Shown here in pieces: positions 1-13,565 of a DNA stretch of 64,000 bases (position 1 is its first letter; each line of letters opens with the position of its first letter). The notes under the pieces are model-generated. The model saw nothing but the letters and a program-made list of their open reading frames with translations, was not told the DNA's origin and ran no database searches. The DNA is from Lampris incognitus (Eukaryota; Chordata; Actinopteri; Lampriformes; Lampridae), in NCBI RefSeq assembly GCF_029633865.1, contig NC_079215.1:49676343-49740342 (forward strand). The letters are read 5' to 3'. The translations under genes and the position numbers were made by a program.

Positions 1-780
1 ACTTCCTCCCAATAGTCACCTGTTAGCTAAATATCTAGTTCCTTCTGCCGCTTTGCTTTGGTTTTCTGAGTCGAATGATTTTCTGAGCTTAAGAGGCTCT
101 CATACAAGAATGATATTAGCCCTTGTTGAGCAGGGAGGGTAGGGTTTATCATGTTTTCCCAAGCGAGTTGGGGTGGAAGAGAAGGAAATGAAGGAAACTG
201 TTTATGTATAAAGTTACGCACTTGAAAAATCCTGAACATATTGGAGCAAGGTAAATTATATTTATCATGTAGATCATCAAGGCAGGGAAATGTGTCATTG
301 TGAAATAAATCTTTAAAACATTGTAGACTTACATCTTTCAACTTGGAAAAAGTAGAGTCAAGGGTTGAGGGAGGGAATAGATGATTGTTGGTGATATAGG
401 TCCTAATACAGATGATGTTTTGAATTTGTAGTGACCTCGGAATTGGATCCATCTTTTTAAAGTAGAAAGTACTTATAGGGTTCGAGGTGTAGAGAGATGG
501 TTTTATAGGGAGTGATGAAAAGACTAGTGCTGGAGGTGAAGACAAGCGACATTATTGAGCCTCTACTGAGCACCAGCTAGATTCCAGCGCATGGAGCCAA
601 AATGACATTGTTTGTATATTCGCTGCCTAGTAGTAATGGATAAAACTGGGAAGAGCTAAGCCACCCATTTCTTTGTTTCATTAAATTCTGGGGTGTTTGC
701 CTCCCCAAATAAAATGGCTGATTGCGATAAAACCAATATAAATTTGCACAAGCGTAATGATGACAGACAACTTAAAAGTT
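1..780 (-). mobile_element. L1-type LINE ORF2 C-terminal fragment
   Basis: A 172-codon open frame (545 down to 27) reads like the region after the reverse transcriptase of fish L1-type LINEs, with the stretches PIPRSLQIQ, LKDVSLQCFKDLFHND and LPCSNMFRIFQVRNFI. Upstream, to about 780, the same strand encodes a degenerate GKxPRIN-like segment typical of the same proteins. Stops and the missing remainder mark it as a dead fragment. It lies in the ap1m2 intron after exon 5. Family assignment is from remembered protein patterns and needs a database comparison. Confidence 0.6.
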
Positions 781-1030
781 AAGGTACTGGTAAGTACAGT
801 TACTCGAATTGAATCAACATTGAATTAACATTTATACTTATATACAACTGCACCACTACTGCTGCACTCCATCCCCAATCCCAACAGGAGACATTTGGAA
901 AATCCTGTTAATATCCGCGTTCATATAGGACCGGTTACCACATCTCACTGCCTTTAGTGCTCACCAGCGCTACTCCATCTCATCTATTTAACACAGGAGA
1001 TCAGTGAATCAACTCAATATTTTAGCTTAC

Positions 1031-1178
1031 CAGTACATTGATGGACTCGATGACATCAATAAAGACCTCGTTCTTCTTGTATTTGATGCCCTCGGACCTC
1101 CAGGAGACAGCGTTGGTGACAGTCGTTGGAACTTTGGACTTTGCCACCTCCAGCTTGGCACCTTCCTGGGTAATGTAC
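1031..1178 (-). CDS. ap1m2: ap1m2 coding exon 5
   Basis: Encodes YITQEGAKLEVAKSKVP and the first strand of the mu homology domain, ending INVL at a GTAAGC donor in phase 0. This is the last ap1m2 exon in the window. Confidence 0.9.
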
Positions 1179-4086
1179 CTGCATGGGTGAAAGGATCTTC
1201 TGCTACTCTCCCATCTTTGTTGCTCTTGTGTTTGGAGACCAGTGGCTCTCCAAATATAATTAGTATTCTTTTGTATTTGTTTCCTGTCTGTCTACTGAAT
1301 GTATATATACTAGATAGCCAAATCTCATGATACACAAATCAGTGTGTGCACTTGTGTCTGTCTGGCTGAGTCTCACTCCTGTAAGATCTTGCTGTCAGTG
1401 GTTTGGGGAAAGCCGAAGTCCATCAGCTCGTCCAGCAGCTCATAGACGACTACAAAGTTGTCCTGAATACTCTCCTCCTCCAGTTCTTTAAAGTACTCTG
1501 TGAAAACCTTAATTACACAGGATATAGACACACATCAGCCTCCACTTGGTGTGGATCTGCTCAGTTGTGGATTGGTTTCTCGATATCGAGGTTGAATCAT
1601 GTGTCTTTCTCTTCTTTTTACATGGTATTCCTTTCTCTGTGCAACAAAATATTATTCCTGTACTTGGAAACCAAGAGAGCATTGTATTTTCGTTTACACA
1701 CAATGCTTAATATGCTATAACAGCCAAACTCATAATAATCGACATACAACAATAACCTACTGACTTATATAGGAACACAACATGTATGAATAAAATGAAG
1801 AAATGCACACAGGGAAGGGTGCAATGTGCACCTCTGCTATGTACGCCACTAAAATCTGCTTTACACATGAAATAGGATGATAAAAGTGGGGGATGGCAGA
1901 AATTAGTGCTTTCAGATTGTGTAAAGGATCATTTTTGGGAAATTTCAAAATCCAACCAAGATGTTTCACAGCGACTCACCTCGACTAGTTTGTAGAGGAA
2001 GGAGTACACAAGAGAAGCATTTGAGTTTTTGTTTGTAGTGGCCACCACTGTATGGGGATCAGGTCAAGGAAGTCTGTATAACCTATGGGCTATATTATAA
2101 TCATGATAAGTATAACCCATAACCACCATTGTCTAAGCTGAATTGTTTTGGGAGTTTATAAATGAACACTCTGTTGTGATTATCCACATAGATAAATGAA
2201 ATTAATAGATTTAGCATCAAATATATTGAGTTTCTGGTACTAGTTGTTTTATTCACTTTAATTGCCAACCATATGTCACAGGTCGGGGGTGAGCACATTA
2301 CTGTTAAAACTGAGTAGAAGGACTCGTGCCTAAAATGCGACTTTCTCTGTGACATCGGCATCCAAGGCAAAGATACAGTACAGGTTGCTGTGCTTGATCC
2401 ACAGGAAGTGAACATTGCCGTGTGACATCACAGGACAGAGAAGACCCTCCTCTTCCTGTTGCATCAGCAAAGGCAGGAAGTGGTCAATCTCTGCCATGTC
2501 CACGTCGCCCTTATAGTTGCGACAAATCAAAACCTGAAGAAAAAAGAAAAAAAAGAAATGGCATTACATAGGTAGCTAAGACCTGTTTTTCAATCTTGGT
2601 TTGGTAGTTACTGTTTAGATTCAAAATATATCTGAGTAAATAAATTGTATTTATGATGGAGCCACAGGCTAACATGGCCCATTAAAACTACTAATAAGTA
2701 CGGGACTAAATGTTAGAATCAACAAATTTTCAGTAATGACATTTTATTGCTACACACTATGACCAAATACAAACAACGTTGAACTGAGACAACAACAAAA
2801 AAAGTGTGTGTATATACACAGATAAACACTGTAATAAAAAGATATGCAGTGATAATAAAAGCAGTTTGGGAAACTCAATTTGTGAAAAGTGAGAGTTTTG
2901 CCCTTCCAAAGATGTGATGCACATGTGATGGTAGATATAAACAGGTGGGGGCTTTTTACCTTGTCTCTTTAATGTCATGTTTTCTCTCTTTATCTGCAAT
3001 AAGACTGGGCCACGTCCCTTTCCTGACACCTCATTGTGTGTCGATGCCCCCGTGCTTGTCCAAGCACCATCAAGGAAAGGAACTCTAGTAAAACAGGTGT
3101 AATGCCTTGCAGAACATGTTGGCTACAGCCAAATAGGTGAACATAGGATTGTTGGTACTCAGTCTCCTCTTCACATTAACTGACAGGTGTAATATTCAAT
3201 GCCCCCCCTCTTTTTTTCTTTGTCCCCCAATTGTATCCGGCCACTCTTCCGAGCCGTCCCGGTCTCTGCTCCACCCACTCTGCCGAGCCAGAGAGGGTTG
3301 CAGACTACCATACGCCTATTCATCCGTGATCGTTACAATAATAATAATAATAATAAAAACAAGTCATAGTGTCTTACCATCCTACAGTGAAGAAATGTCT
3401 AGCTAACATCAAAACTGGTCTAAACTGATGGGATTCAAGGTGAGTCTCCTTTGAGCTAAAGTCATGGATGGTTAAACCTGGTGGCAAGGCCCAGAGCAGT
3501 GCCTTTGAAATGCCCAGGATGTGTACAGAGAACTGCTGTCAGAGACACACACATCCCCAACACGCAGCCTGCCTCTGACACTTGAAACCAGTCTCTCTGC
3601 AGCCCCGTCTTGCAACTCAAGTTACCATTTCAGCCTTGCAAACATTAAACGGGTCATGGCATTCATCTATAGGCCCGCTGTGACGTCACTGATATGGCAA
3701 CAGAGAGACAATAGGTGTGGGTTATAACTTTGCCAGTTTCAAACTGCCCTTAATAATGAAACACTAACTTCAGTTCAGACTTTGGCCAGTAGCAGAGCAA
3801 CGCACCGCATTTCCACTGACATGTCTCCGGAAGTGGCAATGAATGGACCCTTCGCCTAGTTGCCAATTGTTTTCGGACATATTGTTTTACTAATGAAAGG
3901 ATCGTTTAAAACCTAATCAACATAAAAAGAAGACGAAGAAGAAGAAGAAGAAGAAGAACGGGCCTGTTCTGTTAGACTAAACCCCGATACCCCAACTTAC
4001 CAACAAACTTACAATTTCCCCAGTCATCTGAGGACTGATCTTACCTTTCCTTTCAAATCCAGCACAAAAACAGCGGAGGCAGACAT
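1031..4086 (-). CDS. ap1m2: AP-1 complex subunit mu-2, 5' half (5 coding exons)
   Basis: The product is the medium (mu) chain of the AP-1 clathrin adaptor, which sorts cargo with tyrosine-based signals between the trans-Golgi network and endosomes. Coding exons on the minus strand are 4045-4086, 2377-2533, 1980-2047, 1377-1507 and 1031-1178. All have GT-AG borders, and together they give 546 bases (182 codons) without a stop. The start is an MSASAVFVLDLKGK leader of the kind expected for mu1. The longin-like N-terminal domain covers roughly residues 1-140, and the mu homology domain begins near residue 160 (SWRSEGIKYKKNEVFIDVIE). The KYKKNEVFID wording favours mu-2 over mu-1, which has R and L at two of these sites. 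The rest of the gene lies beyond the left edge. Linkage to ldlr and smarca4 agrees with AP1M2 on human 19p13.2. Confidence 0.93.
1377..1507 (-). CDS. ap1m2: ap1m2 coding exon 4
   Basis: Encodes VFTEYFKELEEESIQDNF through MDFGFPQTTDSKILQ, a strongly conserved mu-chain block. It ends in phase 2 before GTGAGA. Confidence 0.9.
1980..2047 (-). CDS. ap1m2: ap1m2 coding exon 3
   Basis: Encodes LVATTNKNSNASLVYSFLYK and then LVE between an ACAG acceptor and a GTGAGT donor. The 68 bases bring the frame back to phase 0. Confidence 0.9.
2377..2533 (-). CDS. ap1m2: ap1m2 coding exon 2
   Basis: Encodes VLICRNYKGDVDMAEIDHF and on to WIKHSNLY. The true donor is the GT at 2376-2375, after the first base of a Leu codon. 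The open frame runs on into the intron, so the longer open frame is not the exon. It ends in phase 1. Confidence 0.9.
3205..3343 (-). mobile_element. SINE-A 3' part fused to mini-LTR start
   Basis: Read on the minus strand, a (TTA)n run is followed by about 25 bases (TGTAACGATCACGGATGAAT...) that match the start of the LTR at 45823. The sequence then continues directly into the 3' part of SINE-A (from the block TATGGTAGTCTGCA) to its polypyrimidine-complement tail. The 5' tRNA part of the SINE is missing. It lies in ap1m2 intron 1. The junction looks like a retroposition chimera. Confidence 0.6.
4045..4086 (-). CDS. ap1m2: ap1m2 coding exon 1
   Basis: Fourteen codons starting at the ATG at 4086-4084 and ending in GGAAAG before a GTAAG donor. 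The exon ends in phase 0. Confidence 0.9.
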
Positions 4087-6496
4087 CGCGTGCGTTTCAA
4101 AACCCACGTCCGGGGCGCGTATTCGGAACAAACTCTGCGATCTAACGTCAAGCTTCCATACGGGAACTCACTTTCACAGGGTTGTTTCCACCATGAGTTG
4201 TATGTTTGTTGTGTAGGGGTTATCATGGATCCCACCGTTTCTTTTCCTGGAGAAGTCGTGCGCTGACGTCATCACTTCCAGGTAAAACATTGACCACAGC
4301 CGCACTCACCTGAGAATGTGCGAGAGGGGGGTGTTTTGCTCTATGTTTCCGCTAGAGGGCAGTAGAGTTCTACAATTTACCCGCGTCGGCGCACTTTGGA
4401 CCCGTTTTGGACTGTAGCGGATCAAACAGGGTCGTTACGGCCTGTGTTCGTATGGAAGAGTCTAACACATAGTACCTCGCCCACCTTTTAAAACCCTTCG
4501 CAGAGAAAGACACTCTTCATTTTGGTTCATCCTGAGGTGAGGTCCACCAGGGAGGAAAACGACACGGCTATGTGGAAGCCTCGTTTTTCATGTTCAGATC
4601 TGATCTGAGGGACAGTAAAGGAAAAGAGCACCTCAGGCTGTCAGCAGTGTTTTAGAGAAACAAGAGCACTACACGAGCATTTCAGACTAATTTTCAACCG
4701 CTATCAAATATCTTTTCACATGCAAGCCTTCCATTTAAAATGGCTACAATGATGGATAAAAAAAAATCAACAATTTGGCACGATGGGGACATATTTGTCA
4801 AGTGAAATAGAAAGATAAATGCAAGCCCCTATGAGAGACTCTTAAGAATGACTTTGGATCCATGCATCAACAAAGGGTCTCTTTATGCCCTACATTTGAA
4901 GAAACTGACTTGTGTTCATTCACTGTCTATACCTGTGTAACCACATCCAGGATCATTGGGGATAGGAGCCTTTCCCGGCAGAGGTTGCAGACATAAGCTC
5001 ACAAGTCCACTGCAGCCCCCCCCCCCGTACACAAGCAACCACGCACCACTGCAGGCAGTTTAGAGTCTCCAGCTAATCTAACATGCATGTGTTTTGACTG
5101 TGGTGGGAAACCCATGCAAACATGAGAAGGGCATGCAAACTCCACAAAGGGGCTGGGAGCAAATCCAGCACTGTCTCGCAGTTGGGCAACAGTGCACACC
5201 CTGAAGTCGCTGTGCCGCCCTGCCGGTTTCTTATCCCATAGATATGCTCCATCTGTATTAGTGAACATTCACATCTTCCTTTCCATAAGATAGCCCAAGA
5301 GAACAGAAAGTCCCGCTCAGGGACATCTTATATATATAGATGCACAGGTTCACAGAGAATGGAATTAAGTGGTAGAAAAGTAACTGTGAAAATCATTAAG
5401 GTATGTGGATCAGTGTGCATTAGATGGCACAGGACGGGTAGCATGACCATGGAGTTGTCCATGTAAATGTTAAGATAATACAACCATCATCGTATGAATC
5501 AGCAAATAAGACTTTACTCGATCTCTACAGAGTCACATTTGACTGTGCAAGGGCTACGATAGCACTAACGAGATCACACCACAAATTATTAGCACATCCT
5601 GTGCCGTAAAAGTTAAATAGACGAATCCTCAGAGTCAGAGGTGTTTACCTCTAATCAAGTATTTATGAACCTTGCGAGCATCACTCACAAAGTTATCTGT
5701 CAAAGTTACCTACGTCCTTATAAAAGTGTGCCGGCCTTGAGTTGAGACACGTTAACTAAACCGTTCTGTTTTGCAATGGCCTGTAACTTCTGGTTCGGAG
5801 GCGGCTGGTCACATGCTTCAGGAACTTCCTAAGCCGTGAACCCGTAACCCACCTCAGGGCCCCTCTGTGTCATTTGCCCCGAATCCCTTTTCACCAACGC
5901 ACAACTATGTTTCACTGCTACGGCCGAGTTTGTCACGCTTGTGTGAAGAAGGTATGCAAACCTGCGCCGGCCGGAGCCATGTTAGGATTAGTCTTTGTAG
6001 ACCTTCCCCCTCCTTTCTGTTCATATATGGTTAATTTGGGTTAGCTGATAACTTTTTTTATCTAAGTTACACATGTTCACTACTGAGCTATAATAGTAAT
6101 GCCTTACTGAAACACGTGTAATGTTAACAGAGGATATCGTCTATAGCAAAGATGTATCACAGTTATTTACACATGCTGTAATAAGTAACGCATACCAACC
6201 ACCAGTTAACAGCTATCCTGTTGACTCAAGTCGAGTTGGGCATCAAGAAAAATGTGACTTTAAAAAGCTGCTCTTACAGATCAGCATACGCTAAATCCAA
6301 CCATTGTGTACTGTACATTGTATGTATACTGGTACGCTCTGTCATGTCCATCCACCTCAGGCATGTGTGTAAGTAACCTGCTAACATCTATTTCAGCATC
6401 TCTGATATATTCTCTGCACCATTGCACCTTATCACCTCTTATTTCACCTGTGTAAGTCAGTCCTTGTGTATATATCTGAAGATTGTTGTGTTGTAA
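4087..6496. other. Intergenic DNA upstream of ap1m2
   Basis: No coding exon was recognised. The 300 bases next to the ap1m2 start are CpG-richer than their surroundings and presumably hold the promoter, but no defined element was found. About 5030-5240 resembles an old minus-oriented copy of SINE-C, retaining the blocks GACTGTGGTGGGAAACC and ATGCAAACTCCACA. Confidence 0.5.
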
Positions 6497-6505
6497 TGTT
6501 GTTAT

Positions 6506-6948
6506 CCCCCCCCCACCTTTTTTTTTCTCCCCAATTGTATCCGGTCAATTACCCCACTATTCTGAGCCATCCCGGTCGCTGCTCCACCCTGTTTGCCGAT
6601 CCGGGGAGGGCTGCAGACTACCACATGCCTCCTCCGATACATGTGGGGTCGCCAGCTGCTTCTTTTCACCTGAAAGTGAGGAGTTTCACCAGGAGGACGT
6701 AGCACGTGGGAGGATCACGCTATTATTCCCCCCAATCCCCCCCAAACAGGTGCCCTGACCGACCAGAGGAGGAGCTAGTGTAGCGACCAGGACACATATC
6801 CACATCCGGCTTCCCATCCGTGGACACAGCCAATTGTGTCTGTACGGACACCTGACCAATCCGTAGGTAACACGGGGATTCGAACCGGCAATCCCTGTGT
6901 TGGTAGGCAACGAAATAGACCGCCACGCTACCCGGGCGCCCCCCATAG
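6506..6948 (-). mobile_element. tRNA-derived SINE-A, copy 2 (full length)
   Basis: A roughly 440-base element. On the minus strand it starts with GGGCGCCCGGGTAGCGTGGC, carries the B-box-like GGTTCGAATCCCCGTG, and ends in a G-rich/A-rich tail. Target duplication TGTTGTTAT occurs at 6497-6505 and 6949-6957. It sits at the 5' border of the repeat at 6949-7062. Confidence 0.85.
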
Positions 6949-7062
6949 TGTTGTTATTCTATGTTAAGTACACTGAGAGAGCCACGAAACTGGAGTCAAA
7001 TTCCATGTATGTGCAAACCTACATGACCAATAAACATGATTCTGGTTCTGGTTCTGATTCTA
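6949..7062 (+). repeat. 3' end of interspersed retroelement, copy 1
   Basis: About 110 bases beginning TGTTGTTATTCTATGTTAAG and ending in (GATTCTG)n. They recur at 7361-7475 with a few differences. The ending AATAAACATGATTCTGG resembles fish LINE or SINE 3' ends. Confidence 0.6.
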
Positions 7063-7360
7063 ACAGGGGAAAAAGTTTGTGACTGAACGGTAACATGAGC
7101 CTATTAATCCCTCAGCTTCTTCTACACCATATAGTTGAACTGCTGCTCTGTGATAGGCATTAGACTGCAAAGTGAAGGGAGTACAGACACAAAGGCCTCA
7201 CCGCTGAGGTCCAACACCAACATTTGGAAAGACTTTCCAGGTCAGACAAGTTGAAAGCAACGTCTTCCCACCTTCCCACCTTGCGTCTGCATCGACCATG
7301 TTCCAAACCAGCAACAATAATCATATAAAGAGGAAAACTAACAAACAAACAAAATTAAAA

Positions 7361-7475
7361 GTGTTGTTATTCTATGTTAAGTACATTTAGAGAGAGCCAT
7401 GAAACCGGAGTCAGAATCCATGTTTGTGCAAACCTACATAAACAATAAACATGAATCTGATTCTGACTCTGAAAT
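7361..7475 (+). repeat. 3' end of interspersed retroelement, copy 2
   Basis: Direct repeat of 6949-7062, including the motif GAGAGAGCCATGAAACCGG and the AATAAAC(A)TGA(A/T)TCTGA tail. Two independent insertions or a local duplication are both possible. Confidence 0.6.
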
Positions 7476-7659
7476 TACCTTGACAACTCTTATTGCGGTT
7501 TGTTTGGGGTTTTTTGCGTTTTACAAGGTAGTGGTTGTAGATGTAGTACATTGACGTGTATTCAGCAAGGGGAACGTTGGATGATCTTGGATTCAGAAAA
7601 ACATCTTGGCACCAAGATCCTCCCAAATCAATTGCAAAAAAAAAAATATAAGCCAGCAC

Positions 7660-7957
7660 CTGACCTGCCTGTCTTTGGACTATGGGAGGAAACCCACACA
7701 GCCACGGGGAGGACATGCAAACTCCACACAGAGGACGACCCGGGATGTCCAGAGACATGTAGGTCAGGTGAATCGGCTATACTAAATTGTCCCTAGGTGT
7801 GAAGTGAATGTGTGTATGTGTGTGTCTGTGGGCCCTGTGATGGACTGGTGGCCTGTCCAGGGTGTCTCCCCGCCTGCTGCCCAATGACTGCTGGGTTAGG
7901 CTCCAGCATCCCCATGACCCTGAGTAAGGATAAGCAGTTTAGATAATGGATGGATGG
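7660..7957 (+). mobile_element. tRNA-derived SINE-C with inverted 5' arm
   Basis: The 3' arm (about 7756-7957) is in plus orientation and ends in (GGAT)n. The 5' arm (7660-7755) is the preceding part of the same SINE in minus orientation. The whole is flanked by ATAAGC(C/T)AGCAC at 7648-7659 and 7958-7969. A single duplication around both arms indicates one insertion event with twin priming. Confidence 0.8.
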
Positions 7958-7969
7958 ATAAGCTAGCAC

Positions 7970-9138
7970 GGTGCCGTGGGAAAGACGGCTCTCGGTCGTG
8001 CTGCGGCAGCCCCTGCAGGCGGTCGTCCACCCGGGACGCCGCTGTAAAACACAACGTTGTCAGGTCGGCCCTATTCAGCTCAGCATGGCACTTTAGAATG
8101 AAATAGATCTTTCAATAAACCTCCGGTGATGCGGTCCATGACAGTGATATACCCACTTGTTACTTCGGAAAATGATACCGAGGCAACCCAACAGAGACGC
8201 TTCTGACCTCTGACATCTTTGACTTAGGGATCTTCCTCAGTCGAGGCCTTGGAAATCATGAACACATGTTCTGAACCGTCGAATTGAATTTAGCGTTATG
8301 CTTGATTTGGCACAACCATTTCATCCCTGGAGCCTGAAGCTCTGCGGTTCGTCTTGTTTGGCTTATGGTTGCCAAGCTCAGATGAAACAAGCTATTGTTG
8401 AGACCTTATCACCAGGAGAGCCACGACCCCGTCTGGTAACTTGTCAGGAGAACAGCCATCCTTCTTTCTGCCCCCCCCCCCCCATTGTTGTTTTCAACTC
8501 GGTGGTGTGACATCAGACTCCACCCTTCTGTAGCCACACTGGCCAATGGCAGGACAAATGATGTATGTAAATAGTGAGGTGAGGAGAAGATAGGGAGGAC
8601 GGCACCGCAACATCACCGCCCTACCCCCAACAACCACGCACACACACGCTCCTGTCTCCATCCCCGAGGGAGCAGGTGTCATTTGCCGCCTTGGTTTCAG
8701 GTGGATGCTTCTGCAGCGTGGGGCATGGTGCTGCGATAGACGGTAGTTTATTATAAACTGAGCCAAGCGATAACAAGGTTGCTGATGATGATGCAGAGTC
8801 TCTACTGGTGTATGCACTTACAGTATGTCCACTGACGTGATAAGTCCCGTCACTGGCTAGAAAGGCCTTTTCCAGAGCAGGAGACGTGAAACTGATGATT
8901 AAAGTACAACAATCCAGGCCCAGTACCGTTTGTACTACCACATTATCTAGTATTTGGGAAGGCGCAGTCGTTAGGATGATGCAGAAAAGCTATTTTATTG
9001 CTCTTTATCAGTTTGGATTAAGTGCACTTTCACAATGGAATGTGGCTCTCAGTTCTGGGAAGACAACATACCACAGATTCAGTGTTGCAAGTCAGCCACA
9101 GGACCTGTTCCTGAATACTGAAATCAGAGGTCGGTCAG

Positions 9139-9140
<2 letters not shown>
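7970..9140. other. Intergenic DNA, unassigned
   Basis: No gene or recognised repeat apart from a poly-C run at 8472-8484. Open frames here are short and not gene-like. Confidence 0.4.
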
Positions 9141-9176
<36 letters not shown>

Positions 9177-9378
9177 CACACAACTATGCATGTGCACACA
9201 CACAACTATGTACACACATACAAACACAGACAGGCACACGCACACTCACAGCTATGTATATGCAAACACACACACATGCACACACACATGCACATGTACA
9301 CAACTATGCACATGCACAGACACACACACACAACCCCCACACACACAGGCACATGCACACACACACAACTATGTATAT

Positions 9379-9421
<43 letters not shown>

Positions 9422-9490
9422 TAACCCCCTCACACACACGCACATGCACGCACTCACAACTATGTACACACACACACACACACACACACC
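9141..9490. repeat. (CA)n microsatellite cluster
   Basis: Several CA/GT arrays interrupted by repeats of a CACAACTATGTA-type unit. The 211- and 153-codon open frames across it are low-complexity Thr-His artefacts. Confidence 0.9.
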
Positions 9491-10381
9491 AGACCTGTCA
9501 CAGCTTTGTAGTATTGTGTAGTTGGTGTAGTGGAGGTGCACGGGACGAGTCACGTGCTGACATACTAGATGTTGTGTCTGAACAATCAGATTTCAGGCTG
9601 GCCATCCACACAGGAAGAAGCACATACCCTCATGCGAGCTGCAGAGAGTAAAACGTCATCCGTTACCTGTCTTAGAAGTATGGGTACCCCAGAACTGTGT
9701 TGTGTGAGTCCATCCATGACAAAAAGGCTACGCAGCTCACATTATCGATTTGTCATTTGGGGCACCGGGCTGAAACATTTGAGAAAAGCACGCTACATGC
9801 CACAAGAATACTGTATCCTCCTCTCTGCTGCACACAGCCAGGAAGTTAGTTGTGTGATTTAGATTTCTATTTTCTGTAATCCTTGAGCCACTGAAACGGT
9901 TCAGCCGGTCTATATGTTGTCTTATGCTAACAGGTAAGCTAATGTTTGCTATGTCACAAGCTAAAATGCTGACTTCAACATTACCATTGAAAGCTAATGA
10001 TGTTACACATCTTGCATCACTGGAAACAGCCACCCCAAACACCCCTTTCACTCACTCGTTCTCTTTATCTATCCATACAGCTTTCCACCTCTCGTTCTCT
10101 GAAGCACAGATGGGGCGGGGAGTTACAGGAAGGGGCTGCCATTATGGATGAATTATGAATGATGATGACTACTGTGGCAGGATGCTGCCTTTATGGGCGC
10201 GTCAGGTCAGCGGTCCATGTGGACTCGACAAAAGCCAAACGTATGATTCATTGCAATGTCTGTTCTTCGATCTGCCGTGTGTGAAACGTCTTGATTCGCA
10301 TCCTAAATGTGAGATGTATTCAAATGTGCCTAAACTCACGCTGTCCTCTCATTTACAAAAACATATATGTATCTATACATA

Positions 10382-12038
<1,657 letters not shown>

Positions 12039-12125
12039 TCAGATTTCTTGCAACAAGAGGTGATGAAGACTGAGAGACGGAGGAAGTTATGCACAGCATC
12101 TTCTCTACGGCAAAAAGTAGTCACT

Positions 12126-12562
12126 TCGGGCGTCCGGGTAGCGTCGCGGTCTATTCCATTGCCTACCAACACAGGGATCGCCGGTTCGAATCCCCGTGTT
12201 GGCTCCAGCTTGGTCGGGCGTCCTACAGACAAATTGGCCGTGTCTGCGGATGGGAAGCCGGATGTGGGTATATGTCCTGGTCGCTGCACTAGCTAGCGCC
12301 TCCTCTGGTTGGTGGGGGTGCCTGTTCAGGGGGAGAGGGAAGTGAGGGGAATAGCGTGATCCTCCCACGCGCGCTACGTCCCCGTGACGAAACTCCTCAC
12401 TGTCAGGTGAAAAGAAGCGGCTGGCGACTCCACGTGTATCGGAGGAGGCATGTGGTAGTTTGCAGCCCTCCCCGGATCGGCAGAGGATGGAGCAGCGACC
12501 GGGAAGGCTCGGAAGAGTGGGGTAATTGGTCGGGGAGTGGAAAAAAAAGAGAGGGGGGGGTG
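12126..12562 (+). mobile_element. tRNA-derived SINE-A, copy 3
   Basis: Full-length plus copy with GGTTCGAATCCCCGTGTTGG, the block AAAAGAAGCGGCTGGCGACT and a G-run tail. Flanked by AGTAGTCACT at 12116-12125 and AGTAATCACT at 12563-12572 (one difference). Confidence 0.85.
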
Positions 12563-12572
12563 AGTAATCACT

Positions 12573-13260
12573 CACTGCTGATGAAACGTCCAGAGAGAGA
12601 GAGCAGTTGTGTTTTTCAGCGTCAAATTCGTCTCTCCATTGACCCAGTGACGTAGGCTGCCGTCACCGCAGTTGAAGTAGGGGGGAGGCATTCTGTGTGG
12701 TTCCCAGGGGAGCACTTAAAGGAAAACCCAAATCATTACAGGATACGTCGGGAGATATGATCTAGGTGCAGACGGCCTCCAGTTTACCCCACGTGGATAG
12801 TCTTGGTCAAACCACCTTGGAGCCAAACAGGAAACGAGACTTGTTCTTGATACTTATCCTCGACTGACCAACAGGTTGAGCCGCAGGCAACAAAAGACAA
12901 GCGAGACTGCGCCGACCAACAAGCACAAACCTGCTTCTCCAGTAGTAATTGGTGGTGTGCTGAGTGACAACAGGAGCTGAGTGGAAAACTGTGAGAGGAA
13001 TTTGTCTTAAGTTAGCCTGGATGAAGGCACGCCGCATTCGCTGCCATAAGACCCCGGCATGTGATAAGAAATCCGGACGTTAAATAAAGGCAGAGAGCAG
13101 ACAAAAGAAGACGGTGATTAGTCTGACCAGTCGTGCATTTTGTGGGTAGATGTCTAGTGTAGGATCCATAGAACTTGAGTGAGAGTCGAAGGGACATTCC
13201 CATTCAAATCAGCATAGCAGGCTGGTCAGGGCGGCGGCCATTTTTAATTGAACCGCTGCC
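12573..13260. other. Intergenic DNA, unassigned
   Basis: Nothing recognised: no exon-like open frame with splice signals and no known repeat block. Confidence 0.35.
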
Positions 13261-13264
13261 ATTG

Positions 13265-13488
13265 CAAAGAAGATAAGATAAGATGTACTTTATTAATCCC
13301 TGTGGGGGAATTCCTCTCTGCATTTAACCCATCCTATTGTATAGGAGCAGTGGGCAGCTGCAGCGCCCGGGGACCAACTCCAGTTCTTCTTTTCATTGCC
13401 TTGCTCAGGGGCACAGGCAGGAATATTAACCCTAACATGCATGTCCTAAAAACATGCATGTTAGGGTTTAGGGTTAGTCTAGGTATGA

Positions 13489-13565
<77 letters not shown>

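Noticed and set aside
8886-9651. Open frames of 211 and 153 codons over CA repeats
   Set aside because: Low-complexity Thr-His/Cys-Val readings of a microsatellite, open in several frames.
12170-12210. tRNA genes suggested by GGTTCGAATCC boxes here and at about ten other places
   Set aside because: All lie in repeated tRNA-derived SINEs with target duplications; no free-standing cloverleaf was found.
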